DNA from: Apostichopus japonicus
Taxonomy: Eukaryota > Echinodermata > Holothuroidea > Aspidochirotida > Stichopodidae
Assembly: GCF_037975245.1 (NCBI RefSeq)
Contig: NC_092582.1
Location: 26,715,577 to 26,779,576 of the forward strand
DNA: 64,000 bases
Direction: 5' to 3'
In this document: in pieces, positions 1 through 12,800 of the stretch
Layout: the number at the start of each line of letters is the position of its first letter
How positions within the stretch are numbered: the first letter of the stretch is position 1
Made by a program: the position numbers and the translations under genes
The notes under the pieces: generated by a model
Told to the model about the DNA's origin: nothing
The model's input: the letters and a program-made list of their open reading frames with translations, nothing else
Database searches by the model: none

Positions 1-224
1 AATAATATGATAACGCATGTATGTAAATGCAGCGTCAACCGTAACTACTTGTTCTTGCCTTTTCTACCTAATTACGTCATTGCGAGTGTGATGACATTAC
101 CAAAGATTGTGACCAGGAGAAGATAAGACCCTTCGCCAAAAAAGGAAGAGGGAGTAGGTTCTCACCACATGTAAATCTTGTAGCTTGTAGAAAAGTAACT
201 CCGTGGCAGGTGTGGATATGTACC

Positions 225-1701
225 CAGGCGCGTATCCAGGGGGGTGTTAGGGGCGCGCGCCCCCCGGGTAAGAAAAGAAGGAGAGAAAAAAAGAGAGAAG
301 GAAAATGGGAAAAAAGAGGGGAAAGAAGGGGAGGAAGGAAGGAAAAGAAAAAGAAGAAAGAGAGAAAAAGGAGAAAAGGAGGGATTAGAAAAAACTGCAA
401 GAAGAGAAAGAGGAACAGTGACATAATTATTAGAATTTGTAAAGCAAACAGCAGATATCATATCATATCAGTGAGCATGAAAATGGCGTTCCACGATGAA
501 CAGCCTCCAAACCATGGTCGCAGATCCTGGTGAGGACAGCGGGACGCGTTCCCACCAACTTTTTCAGTAGTGGGGACATGATATACCGTGTCCCCACCAA
601 TTTGTCTTGACCAATAGCTGCATTTCAAGTTCCCCTGTATTGAACTTTGGCGCAGTTTGATCCAGCATTGTGCAAATGACATGCAACAGTTCTCATTTTA
701 TTATATTTTATCCACAGTTGTTAAATATAGGACGGAAATTGCATTTGCGGCAGTCTATATTTGTTTTCTGGGAGAGGACCCCAGACCCATCGTATACAAA
801 AGTCTACTTGGATTATTTGTCCCCTGATTTTTGTTTCTGCAGACGCCCATATATTTCTCCAAACTAAATTGTTAAGCCATGAAATTTAAAACTTAAGGAG
901 GTATGGGAGCATCATTAGGTCTGGGAAGTGTTATTTCCGGCGATCTGGGAGGTTATAGTTGCCCCAAAAAATCTTACGCTACACGCGAACACATGGTCGC
1001 GCTCCGCTTAGATATCAGAGAACAGACACGCGCCCCACCATTATCCAGGTTGATCTGCGCCCATGCTCCAGACTGTCGATGTGTGTAGTGTTCGGTTACG
1101 GAAATTTCTGGTATATTTTTTATTTCCTTCAACGAAATTTTTTAGTAGCCGTCTGAATTTTCGAAAAATTCCCTGACCAACATTCTTCATCATACTTCCC
1201 TCTACTGGTGCAATTTTGACCGATCTGTTAGGGTTTGAAGGAGGTTTTCCTAAATTGGTTGTCCATAGATGATATTTTGTGCAACATTATGGGTACGTTT
1301 TGAAGTGTCTTTATTCACGAAAATTGTGAATTTTCAAATTCTGAACAAATAATGGTCATGAAACCTAGAAAAGTGGGGCTTACGGGTATTGTGGGCCGCG
1401 ATGTAGAATCACCTACAAAAGCAATGATCCACGGGATATATGATGAGTTCGAACATGATGTGTGACTGGTGACAATCTACAAAAAGGTTATAGATAAGAA
1501 AAAACTATTGGGAAATACTTGGTTCTCAGGCAAAAGTGTACATCTTTTTGGTCAGTTTCAAGCCCGCGAAGTGCCATTTCCGGTGATCTGGGGGGTATAA
1601 AAACCAGAAATTTTCTTGTACGCTGCGCGCCAACCGATGGTGTCGCTCCGCTTAGATAGTAATTCGCGCCCCCGGATTAGAAAATCCTGGATACGCCCCT
1701 G
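225..1701. mobile_element. Non-autonomous DNA transposon, CAGGxGCGTATCC ends, 5-bp TSD
   Basis: The left end CAGGCGCGTATCCAGG (225) is inverted at the right end as CCTGGATACGCCCCTG (ending 1701). The flanks carry a 5-bp direct repeat GTACC (220-224 and 1702-1706). Just inside the left end is a GC palindrome (about 250-265), followed by a purine-rich tract to about 410. Two copies of a widespread internal module (about 915-1015 and 1565-1660, containing a GCTCCGCTTAGATA string) lie inside. No transposase is visible. Confidence 0.7.
271..415 (+). repeat. Long polypurine tract
   Basis: About 145 bases consist almost only of A and G, with very few pyrimidines. Such mirror-rich purine tracts can form triplex DNA. 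Open frames across it encode only Lys, Arg, Glu and Gly and are not genes. Confidence 0.85.
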
Positions 1702-2123
1702 GTACCTATTACGAATGCAGCTTAACGGTGCTGAAGTAATTCACGTTTGCTGTGCGGCAAGGGGCGGCGGAAGCACTTTTAATCTGGGGGGCACCAACGT
1801 CGAAGGGCACTTTGCAGAAATTCGATTGGACTGATGCAGCCTGATATTTAGTACCCTTTATAACTCTTATTGTATTATCTTATTTGCGTATACACATCAC
1901 TCCATCAACGCCACCCCCCCCCCCCCCCCTCAAATAAACAATGCATACTAGCACTGCAATATCTAATGTGCAAATTGGGAAATTGGAAAATCATTATAAA
2001 GTCCAAGTCCCTGCACACGCGATCGATACATGCATGAAAGCAAATGAAATATGTCAAAATACTGAAAGAAAAATAATTTTCTATGTGTTTTTCAATGGTT
2101 AAACTGATATTATTATGATCATT

Positions 2124-2456
2124 ATTATTGTAACGACTTTCCCAGTAATTATAACCAATTTGGAAGGGTTATAACACGGCAAATGATTGTATGTTATTGG
2201 CATGCGACGTAATAACCAACGCATGCCTATATGATGTGCACATTAACGTGTTGAACGCGCGCAGCGCGCGAAAATTCTGGTAATATTTTTCTTATTGTAA
2301 CGACTTTCCCAACAATTATAACCAATTAGGAAGGGTTATAACACGGCAAATGATTGTATGTTATTGTCATGCGATGTAATAACCAACGCATGCCTATATG
2401 ATGTTCACATTAACATGTTGAACGCGCGCGAAAAATTCTGGTAATATTTTTCGTTA
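2124..2456. mobile_element. Two tandem MITE copies
   Basis: Two direct copies of about 165 bp, 2124-2291 and 2292-2456, each start TTATTGTAACGACTTTCCCA and end with a TGGTAATATTTTTC tract. Both contain a GC palindrome near GAACGCGCGC. The same family occurs inverted at 38030-38117. A poly-C run follows at 2461-2474. Confidence 0.7.
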
Positions 2457-2474
2457 CAGCCCCCCCCCCCCCCA

Positions 2475-4593
2475 AATCAAATTGGGCTCCTACGCATGTG
2501 GTAGTAAACATTTAAAACTTCCCGAAATATTTCATTCGACGTGGGTTTCGCTTTGTAAACTCTTTATTTATTTATTTAGAAATTTTTATGTAGAAATAGG
2601 GCACATTTTTAACCTGAGGAAAAGCCCCTGTGCCCCCCCCCCCGGTTCCGTCGCCCTTGCTGTGCGGGCAACTAGAGAAGCGGTTCTGAAAGGGTACTAA
2701 CCCTATGTTGATTGAGTGGCGTGATTGGGTTGTGATACAGAAATGAATAAATAGAGGCCATATAGCACCTGCTGACAACAAGACGCTTTGCAGCATTTGA
2801 AGGTCACTCGCGCCATCTTGATACACAAAACAAGGACTCGCGCAAAGGGTGCCTAGGTGGTACTAGTTACGAGGTTTCGACGAAATCCTTACCTTATCGT
2901 CAAATTATTATTTCATTTTCACACAGAGAAACACTTGATGCTCCAGATTAACTCCTATTGTGTGGGAATATACTAGTTGAAATGAATAACATGCACTCAG
3001 GGGTATTTAGCTGTTGTTTTTTGAGAGAAAAAATCTAGCGTGTTCCAAAATGTTGTACAATCTTACATTTGGACCTTAATTATGTATCTAGAGCACAGAG
3101 CCAATCCGTCTATATCGTTCACATGCTAACTTTTATTAGAACGAAATGTAGGGAGAAGACTTTACAAACATTTTTGGGACCCTGGCGAGCCTTCACTCCG
3201 AGTTGGAGGTGCACCAATAATTTATGGAGGGGGACCAATAATTTAAGGCTGGCCACAACAGCAATGCGCTGTTAAGTCTTGTTGGAAAGGGGTTAATATT
3301 CAAATGGAACCTTAAAGCCACCTTAGACAAAGGCTCAGTGAATAATAAAAACTGCAAAGTCATGTTGTGGAAAAACATTTTCTTTAACATTTTTTTGTGC
3401 GCTCAGTGAAGGATCTTCCACAAATTGCTGAATTGTTTAATTGAAAGGTACAGTATTGAAACAACCCGAGAAGCTGTTATTACTGTGTATAATTTGATGA
3501 TGCAGGTGCTTGGAAATAAGTCAAAACCTACTCATATTACATCTGTAAACCGACTTTGATAGAACTTCCCCAAATATATTTCTCTTTACTTCCTGACTAT
3601 TTACAAGGAACCATCTTAGTTGTAGGCCCACCAACGTTAATTATTGCAGCATTTTTAGTAGTCTGCCACGGTACATTGATTTATCTACTTACAGTTTGCA
3701 TCTGTCTTCTGTAATATTACATTGTTTTCATTAAAATTGCAAATTAATTTCCAAGTTCTCTCACATGTCTTCTGTGATGCATGCACGTGTACCACATGTG
3801 AATTACAATTTTTACTTTATAGCCTCAAAACAGGATGCATACATTTACCACAAACATTTAATCCTCATCGTCATTTGCTTGGAAGGTAAAAGGACTCTGT
3901 CGTGTTGCATCTTAGGCTTCTTAATTAGCTCAATTCAAATCAGTTAGGCCCATATAGGCCTACTGGATAAACAGCAAGAGCCAACTGTCATCTCAGTCCC
4001 AACAAAACTTGCTATCACCAATACTTGTGTCGAAGTCTACTTTGCTATCCTAGCAATTGAATATAGCCTTAGACCTAGTAACTATACTGTAACCGTATAA
4101 TACAACCATAACTTTACAGTTGCACTAGTAGTACTACAATGTCAACGGTCATATGAGGTCAAAGTTGAACCTTTAGACACTTGTAACTCAAACGATGGAG
4201 CTCCATGCTCAAGCAAATGGTACAGCTTAGATTTACTTCATTATTAGTATATGTCGATCCACCTCGCTGGGTACAAGAACCATATTGTTTTCCTTAGAGG
4301 CCCAAGGTCTTGCAACCGATGGTAAGAGAGTTCACAGTCTGAAACATTGTGAACACGATGACAGAAATAATTGGTGAAGTTACGCAGTGTTAAATGGATC
4401 CCCTTATTAATTAAAGAACTGTCTGATTACATTGATTGTTCTCATAAACTGTAAAAAAAAAGTTGCAAGGAATCACGGAGCCTTTTGATTCTCTGGTTTA
4501 TGAAAGCTTTGACCATTTTGTGGGGACTAGGGCTAAATCTATGGAATCGGGATACAGACACGTCAGTGCCTTGTATTTTCTAAATTGCCCTTG
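2475..4593. other. Upstream stretch without recognisable genes
   Basis: AT-rich DNA with only short open frames and no splice-linked coding pattern that I recognise. 1707-2123 is similar and contains a C homopolymer around 1911-1929. Confidence 0.6.
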
Positions 4594-4601
4594 CACAGAA
4601 G

Positions 4602-5948
4602 CAGTGGCGTAGCCACGGCGGGGTGGGGGGGGGGGGGCGGGGGGGGGGCGACAGCCCCCGCCCTCGTGAAAACTTGTCGCTCCCAGTCGCCCTGCCACTG
4701 GGATTTTGGGTGTCGAAAAATATTACATGTGCGAAAAATATATCATTTGTCTGAATGGTCTCGAATCTCCATGATGACCACTCATGAACGACCCTCCGAC
4801 CGCGGACCGGCAGTAGGCTATAGTTGCTGAAAAAACCTGACGTGACATAGCGCATAGGCCGAGAAGACATTTACAGTAGTCGCACTGTACTGAAAACGCA
4901 TGTTAACGACCGTCAAATAAATACTGGCGCGTAGCCAAGGGGGGGGGGGCGAAGGGGCGACCGCCCCCTTGAGAATATTTTTTGTACGTTTTTATGATAT
5001 CATTAGTAATTTCAAAATAGAAAATGCTTAGATGCAACTTGCAAGGCCTGGGAAGTGCCATATCCAGCGATCTGGCAGGCATTTTCGTCAAAAATTTACG
5101 GCTCTGATAATTTGCCTACAGGTTCGCCCCTCCCTTGGCAAATTCTTCGCTACGCGCCTGAATAAGTACTAATACAAACAACCAATCAGGATCATGTAAC
5201 CAGTGCGCATTAACTGATCAAACAAGCTAGTGAGCTATACTATACCCTTATAGAAAGGTGGTTTCCAGGTACTGAAATGCCAAAGAAGAAAAGGTAAAAA
5301 ATGCTCATTTCGGTTTCTCACATCATTGCTCGCGTTATTGCCTCAATACTCCGTTACATTTTCAATCGGGTTTTCACTTCTGGGACGTAACCTGATGCTC
5401 TTCCGCTAAAAAAACAAATTTTCAAGAAAGGAGACAATACTTTCGCTGAGAACTACCGGCCAATCAGTCTATCACCCTAATAATATTTCAGACGCAATCT
5501 TTGATGTCAGTTTGACAGACATATAGTTCGGTCATTTCAGTATGTTACTTGCCTGAAAGCCCAGTCAATCTTTCCTTATTTTCCACTCGCAATTTGCAGA
5601 TTTGTCGAAAAATGTCAATGCCGGTGTCAAACTCACAAAAGATATGTTACGATATTTCAAAATAACTTACCAGACTGTTTTTTTCCTTTTATTTCACTAA
5701 ACTATTTGATGACCATATCAAGACATGGGATCTCAAAGTAAAGTATGTTGAGAAAACTTTAGAGCAGCTAACAAGGCCTGGGAAGTGTCATTTCCAACGA
5801 TCTAGGAGGCCTTTTTAGCTAACAATTTTCGGTACGCTGCTCGCCAACTTATGGTGGCGCTCCGCTTAGATAGTAACAAGACGCCCTCCCAGGAAATGGT
5901 CAAGCCACCCCAGTGCCCCCACTGAAAAAAATCCTGGCTACGCCACTG
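4602..5948. mobile_element. hAT-type non-autonomous transposon with exact 8-bp TSD
   Basis: The terminal inverted repeat CAGTGGCGTAGCC (4602) is matched by GGCTACGCCACTG (ending 5948). The flanks carry an exact 8-bp duplication CACAGAAG (4594-4601 and 5949-5956). CAG termini with 8-bp target duplications are the hAT superfamily signature. No transposase is visible. A G-rich run lies just inside the left end, and the GCTCCGCTTAGATA module lies near the right end. A second element is nested at 4924-5160. Confidence 0.9.
4924..5160. mobile_element. Small element nested in the hAT element
   Basis: 237 bp with ends CTGGCGCGTAGCC and GCTACGCGCCTG. The flanks are AATAAATA (4916-4923) and AATAAGTA (5161-5168), an 8-bp duplication with one change. 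It lies wholly inside the 4602-5948 element, so it inserted later. Confidence 0.75.
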
Positions 5949-6165
5949 CACAGAAGTGTTACTAATTGGACATTCGGTAAGTTCAGTGTCGGAAAGGATA
6001 GAAATTCGAACATGTTGACAGCGATCCTCCTATTCAATTGCCCTTGTAAACGAGCAAAGCTGAGAGCGATCTTACCATTTCAGTGGGCTGTTAACCCTTG
6101 TTGTGACTGTCCAGGATGAATTTTTAGACTACGGTCGTATGGCAAGCCGTTTTCCTTTTCGTTCA

Positions 6166-6275
6166 ATATTTAATGATACAGTAATTATTTAATGATATCA
6201 TTAAATCGATTGATGATATCATTACATATTTGCAGATATCATTAAGTACTTTGATGATATCAAATTAATTTGTTT
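6166..6275. repeat. Cluster of GATATC-centred palindromes
   Basis: Several copies of AATGATATCATT or close variants occur within about 110 bases, a likely palindromic micro-repeat or MITE remnant. No gene is seen in 5957-7244 around it. Confidence 0.6.
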
Positions 6276-7244
6276 TTAAATTTAATAATGAATATTACTG
6301 TGGTTTATCCATAACTCAAAGCCGATAGCCATTGCATATACAAACGGCTCTCGGTTTACTCAGCGACAGGAAGGGTCTGGATTTACCAAGAACCCTATAA
6401 ATATATACTGTATGGCTATGGATTTACTCAAAAGTAGAGGGCTCACTTGACACGAACAGAAAATATGGTCCTCAAGGCAGAACTATCGTATATTCTTCTC
6501 CAGGTTCAATCTTTGCCGTTACTATTACACAATCACTTGTGGACCTGATACACATGCTCCTGCGTCTTTTCCGATAATGTAAGACAAGGCATCTAGCGTT
6601 GAAGCTATTGTGAGTTTTAGTAATTCATTTACAATCAATTTGCAAAAGAAATCACTGACGTGCACCGGTTAATTGAAAATGATACAATAAACAACGCTAG
6701 AAAGTTAGGCTTAACTTCGGAAATTAATAAAGCCTAACGTTAGGCCTAACTTTAGGCTAGGAAGAATCGTACGAGCGCGTATTGTACGCCTATGGCCTAG
6801 GTATAACTATCACTTAGCCTTACAAGTTACAGTAGGCCCAGGGTTAGGCAAAAAGGGAGTGAAGACTCGCGCACATACTTGAAACGCTTGATGACGGTAA
6901 TATGACCTAGTTTCGAATGATGTGTAACAGAAGTGTTAGACACCACCATCTATCCCAGAAAATACACACAGCTCGCTACCGTCTGTAATTAGACACTAGT
7001 GAGTAGTGTACAGTCAATACATGCAGCTACAGTACAGTCAATACCCACAACACAGTGTACATAGCAACGATGGATTTCTCAGGTCCAGATAAAGCACTAA
7101 TATTAATAAAGGCAAATGTCCAAACAATGAATGGATACAGGACCTTGTATGATAAGTATGCAAGAGTTTCCTGTAGAAGGACGTTTGTTCATGGTTCTAG
7201 CCTAGCGCGATAGTAGGCACATATTTTATACATTAAAATTAAGG

Positions 7245-8269
7245 CCGTGGCTATTCTTACGACTAGTCGTAACAATGATTTATAATTCAAGCGCAGGAAA
7301 GTAAATAAGCAACTGCGCATGTAGTAGGGGTAACCCTAACCCTAAACGGGTACCGTTATTTTCCGCACACGTTACTTTCCGCTGAAACAAAACGGTGTTT
7401 TCCGCAAACAAATTTGTCAGCAGAAAACAACGTTTTTTTCAGCGGAAAGTACCGTTTTTTTTTGGGAGGAACAGAATGACTTACTGAAATGATTAAGCAC
7501 ATGGAAGGATTTAGGAAGATGGAGAAGATAGGATTTGACTGTAACAGGATAAAATGTAGCTTCGAGACTAGATTTAGGATAGCTAAGGTTGTAGCTTAGG
7601 CTGTAGGCACTAGCTTAGGCTGTAAGCACAAGTTTAATTTTAGTTAAACAGCGCCACCCTTTTGGGTTGTAGTTTTCGACATGCCTTAGTTATACAGCCA
7701 TTTCCAGCGAAAATCAAAGATACCACCTTTTTTTTAAACCATCATTACGCGGACCGCAGTTTTAATACTTTATTAGATACTCAATCCTTCATAACGCGGG
7801 CGTCCCTTTGCCCTTTTATCCGCCAACCGCCTCATACTTCTTTAATAAGACCTAATTACAAACACCCCAAGCCTCCTCTAAATTATAAGCAGCTTAAATT
7901 TTCTGATATGAACTCAGTCTAACCATCCTTGATCGACGTTCTTTGATACTTTCTCATGTTATTTTAATCATCCTGCCTGAATTTGGTATCCTAAAATTGC
8001 GGAAAAATATAGTGTACAGGTAAGTGAAGAAAAGGTGTTTTCCGCAGAAGAATTTTTTTCAGCGGAAAGTAATCAGCGGAAAGTAATGTATGCGGAAAAC
8101 AATTGAAACCACCCTAAACACTAGCCCTAACCCTAACCTTAACCCTAACCGGGAATTATTGTTATTCCTAGTCATAAAAATAGTACTCCTAGTCGTAAAA
8201 ATAGCCACGGTAAAGCAACTGCGCATGCGTATTTATAAATTATTCTTACGACTAGTCGTAAGAATAGCC
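7245..8269. mobile_element. Inverted-repeat element carrying telomere-like repeats
   Basis: A perfect 24-bp inverted pair sits at 7249-7272 and 8246-8269, each containing the palindrome TTACGACTAGTCGTAA. A second, longer match to the left end (CCGTGGCTATT...) occurs inverted at about 8190-8211. Inside are inverted clusters of TTTCCGC/GCGGAAA (7366-7460 and 8035-8105). Next to each cluster are short CCCTAA runs (7332-7346 and 8112-8145), both on the same strand. No coding capacity is recognised. Confidence 0.65.
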
Positions 8270-8792
8270 AGTTTGTAAAATTAAACTACAAAACAACCGA
8301 CACACTCGATCAGACATCCAATAAATGTGAACCAGGCCAGTAGTGAAGTAATTGTAAACATGTTTGAAGAAATGACAAATACTTTGGCTCTCGTAAAAGA
8401 TGAATATCTTACAAATTTGCGATTATGTGCAATGATCAAACATTGCTTAGACTGATTGTTGCACTGCAGAGAAAGCATATCACTGACAAACAAACGCATG
8501 AATCTGATCGGAGCAGGTGCTTGCTGATTTTTAACACAGCACAGTGCTAGAGTAGCATTGTGAGAAGCGGTAGTTATTGCAATATTTGCTGAATAATTGC
8601 TTTAGTGTTTTTCAATAGGTTAGGCTACTTTTCAAAAGCAGATTATGTGTAGTGATAGCTTGCAGTTGAGTAATCGCAACTTAGGTCTTGAGCACGATTA
8701 ATCCCAATTCCAAAGTGTATTCGCGACTACTATCTCACGCTTCCAAATTTGACAGTCATTTAATTCTTGTATATGTAGTTACACCATTTGAA

Positions 8793-9003
8793 GGTGTAGT
8801 GATATGGTAAAGCTAGAGATGTATTTTGTTTTGAGACATTGAATGGTGTATAGTGATATGGTAAAGCTAGAGATGTATTTTGCTTTGAGAAATTTAATGG
8901 TGTAGTGATATGGTAAAGTTAGAGATGTATTTTGCTTTGAGACATTGAATGGTGTAGTGATATAGTAAAGCTAAAGATGTATTTTGCTTTGAGAAATTGA
9001 ATC
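8793..9003 (+). repeat. 52-bp minisatellite, 4 copies
   Basis: The repeating unit contains GTGATATGGTAAAG. Spacing between copies is 54, 52 and 52 bases. The array ends about 185 bases upstream of FPGS exon 1. 8271-8792 and 9004-9187 hold nothing else I recognise. Confidence 0.9.
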
Positions 9004-9187
9004 TGTAGTAATTTTCCCTATCCCAAAAATGTGTTTTAAGTCTGTACGACTTGTAACTAAGGGTTTAACTAAATGAGAAAAGAAATTAATGTGTAATGTT
9101 CACTGTAATTTGGCTTGATTGCTGTTGTGTTGTAGACATGATTTTTTTCTGTTTTCTTATTCAATATTCTTGGTGTTTTCTCTCCAG

Positions 9188-9399
9188 GTAATGAGTTGGC
9201 CTACTTCTTTGCAGGCACTACTTTTATCTTCATGACACGTTGCCATTGGAGCAGTTTACTATTACAGAGGTGGCCTATCAAAATGAAAGACCTACACTGG
9301 TTAACCACCAGTTCTTCCAACAGAATTACTACTGGGATTTGTTCTAGTGCCAAATCTGATCTTCAGGATCAAAGAAAGTCAACAAACAGAACATACCAG
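9188..9399 (+). CDS. FPGS: FPGS exon 1: mitochondrial-type leader and alternative start
   Basis: The open frame runs from the acceptor-like CTCTCCAG (ending 9187) to the donor CAG|GTGAAT at 9399/9400, in phase 0 with exon 2. The join reads [11 protein letters not shown], matching the family's EYQ|DAVRMLN. The first ATG in frame is at 9232. The next is codon 18, at 9283. The N-terminus is rich in Arg, Lys, Ser, Thr, Leu and Trp and almost lacks acidic residues, as in a matrix-targeting leader. Human FPGS makes mitochondrial and cytosolic forms from two starts, so a similar use of two Met codons is plausible here. An alternative acceptor TTTGCAG ends at 9214. Whether the exon begins at an acceptor or contains the transcription start cannot be decided from sequence. 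Confidence 0.65.
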
Positions 9400-9821
9400 G
9401 TGAATAAAGTGACAAATATAACAATAAGACATAGCTACGTTTCAAAGCTGTGCTTAGTGTTAGATATGCCACAAGATGGTGTTCCATCAATGTATCAGCA
9501 ATAGTCAAAATACTATGCAACTGTAATGTAGTAAAATCAATGTATTATTTAATCTGGGTTATTTATTAAATCAATCATGGGGCAAAGAGCTTTTGCTGCT
9601 GCTGCTGCCCCTTCTCTGTGGAACAGCCTTCCAGAACATGTAAATCACAGTCCATCTCTTGATTCTTTTAAACGCTCTCTCAAGACTCATCTGATAAAAA
9701 CTGTATAATTAATTGTTCACTGTTGCTCATTTTTTGCTTATATTTTTGTCTTGTACTTTGTTTACTGTTTTTGGTTCCTTGCTTTTTGCAAAGCAAGGAA
9801 CCTAGATGCATTCAACTTGGC

Positions 9822-9852
<31 letters not shown>

Positions 9853-12800
9853 ACACATTGCTTGTGTACACGATATCTCAATAAGGAAATGATGTATGAT
9901 GATCAAACTTGGTGGGTGGATAGCCATAGTAAGATACCCATAGTAAGAGGAAGATATTGTTTTTGGTGCCCCCAAAGGTCAGTTAGATGCCAAAAACCAA
10001 TATATTAAAAACAGCAATAACTCCCATTGACAGGTCCCACATGGTTGATATTTTGGGAGTAGTCGTGAATGCGGTAAGGGATCGTTTCCAAACATAACAG
10101 TAATGTGATCAAAGGTCAACAAAGGTCAATTAATGATAAAAAACTAGTATTTTTGCGATAACTTGAGAATGAAATGTCTGTTAGGGTTGGGAGTTGCTTC
10201 AATGTAATCCAATTGTCGACCCGCATCTGGGTGACCCTTGACCTCAATTTGACCTCTGGTAACCTTTAGGTGTTTTGAAGCAGTTTTGATTCTATTTTCA
10301 GATGTCAACTTTAGGTACCTTCTGATCATAAATGTCAATAGGTTGACCCTGTGTGACCTTCGTGTGCGAAGTTGTATGAAGTCAAAGTTTTTGGTCGGAG
10401 TTAGGATGGCTGTACAGACTTGTCGTGTTGTTTTTTTGAATCAGGATATAAAACTATGTATCTGAAACCAAGGTCAAAAGGTCAAAGGTCACATTAGAAA
10501 AAATGTGCTTATTTTGGGAGGAAACAGGCAAAAAAGGAAATGTTGGTTTTGATGCTAGATTTGGATGTCAAAGGTACCTTCCGATCAAAAATATCAATGG
10601 GTTGACCCAAGGTGACCTTTGAGTGTTTAGTTACAGGATATGAGGTCAAAGTTAATCTTCAGACATTTAGTGCAATAACTCCCAGTGCTAAGGTGTGACA
10701 CGGTTGATATTTTGGGACAAGTTGCAAATGGTATAGGGGAATATTTTCAAACTTAAAGGTCATGTGATCCGAGGTCACCAAAGGTCAATTAATGTTACAA
10801 AACATGTATTTTGGGGGGAGAAAATGGGCAGAGAAAATATGCTGAATTTTTACAGTTTTGATGCTCTATTTAGGTCTCACCGATCAAAAATGTCAATTGG
10901 TTGACCCCCAGGTCACCTTTGTGTGTGAAGTTATGTATACAAGTTCAAAGTTAATTTTTAGACATTTAATGCAATTAACTCCCAATGCCAAGGTGCGACA
11001 CAGTTGATATTTTGGGACAGTTTGTGAATGGGGTGGTGGAACGTTTTCAAACTTAACGGTCATGTCATCTGAGGTCAACAATGTTATCATATCTGTTGAC
11101 CCGCTTGTAGGTGACCTTATATTTCTTACATTTTCGACGCCATAAGTGCCTTATAAGTGTTGGCCATAGTGTGGGTTACTTTATGGGTACATGTATGACC
11201 AGTTGACCACAATTACTTTGACTATTTGCGCCCAATCTTGCTTGCTAATATTATGTGTATTGTCATATACCCGTATGCAAGGAACCTCTGTGCCATTGGG
11301 CTCTTGTTTGTTTTGCTGTTGCACTGTTTGTGTCACTGCGCCATGATCGCCTTGTTTAACAGATACCGACGCATTATTAATGTCCATTATAATTATTATG
11401 ATTATTCATTATGGCAACAAATAATTACTGTAGAAGGGTGCCTGTGTTTAATAGATTGTAAGGTAATTAAATGCAGCTTCTTAGTAGGAAGGTGTTTGCC
11501 TACCCTGGCACCAGTTTGTTCAGCACAGTGCTGGTATTGGGCAGAACCCTGTGTGGGTTGCCCGTTCTTGTTTGCTACTGACTTTCACTGACATTATCAA
11601 ACCAATTGTTCACCAGCATAAATCTGCCAGGGTGCCTTGATGTCACTCAGTATTTCAGATATTGGTCAGGTCACTCAGGTGCTGTATAATTGATGGTGAT
11701 TTCAAGTGGCAGTCCTGGTAGCAAAATGGGTAACTTGTAATTATTTTCTCTGAATAATGTACTCTTATAGTGTGACACACCTATTGAAACACCCAATCTG
11801 TGCAGTATTGTTTGTAGCTACTGTAAAGTACTCATACATACACACAGATTGAAATACCCAATCTGTGAAGTATTGTTTGTAGCTACAGGTACTCAACCAT
11901 ACTCAACCATTGAATTACCCTCTCTAGAATTTTGTTTGTAGAGTCGCTCTACTCAACCATACTTACCATTGAAATACTCTATCTGTGCAGTATTGTTTGT
12001 AGCTACTCGACCGTACTCACATTGAAATACTCTATCTGCTGGTGAAGTATAGTTTGTAGCTACAGTACTCGACCATACAGTACTTACCCATTGAAATATA
12101 TACTCTATCTGTGCAATATTGATTGTTGCTACTCGACCGTACTCACACATTGAAATACTCTATCTACTGGTGAAGTATGGTTTGTAGCTACTTAACCATA
12201 CAGTACTCACCCATTGAAATACTCTATCTACTGGTGAAGTATTGTTTGTAGCTACTCGACCATACTCACACATTGAAATACTCTATCTACTGGTGAAGTA
12301 TGGTTTGTAGCTACTTAACCATACAGTACTTACCCATTGAAATACTCTATGCGTGCAGTATTGTTTGTAGCTACTCGACCGTACTCACAGATTGAAATAC
12401 TCGATCTATTGGTGAAGTATGGTTTCTATCTACTCAACCATACTCACACATTGAAATACTCTACTGTATCTACTGGTGAAGTATGGTTTGTAGCTACTCA
12501 ACCATACTCACCCATTGAAATACTCTATCTACTGGTGAAGTATAGCTTGTAGCTACTCAACCATACTCACCCATTGAAATACTCTATCTACTGGTGAAGT
12601 ATGGTTTGTAGCTACTCACCCATTGAAATACTCTATCTACTGGTGAAGTATGGTTTGAAGCTACTCAACCATACTCACCCATTGAAATACTCTATCTACT
12701 GGTGAAGTATGGCTTGTAGCTACTCAACCATACTCACACATTGAAACACTCTATCTACTGGTGAAGTATGGTTTGTAGCTACTCAACCATACTCACACAT

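Noticed and set aside
210-533. 107-codon plus-strand frame rich in Lys, Arg and Glu
   Set aside because: Translation of a polypurine tract inside a non-autonomous transposon.
9773-9805. Helitron 3' end (hairpin followed by CTAG)
   Set aside because: CTAG overlaps the stem edge rather than following about 10 bases later, and no matching 5' end was found.
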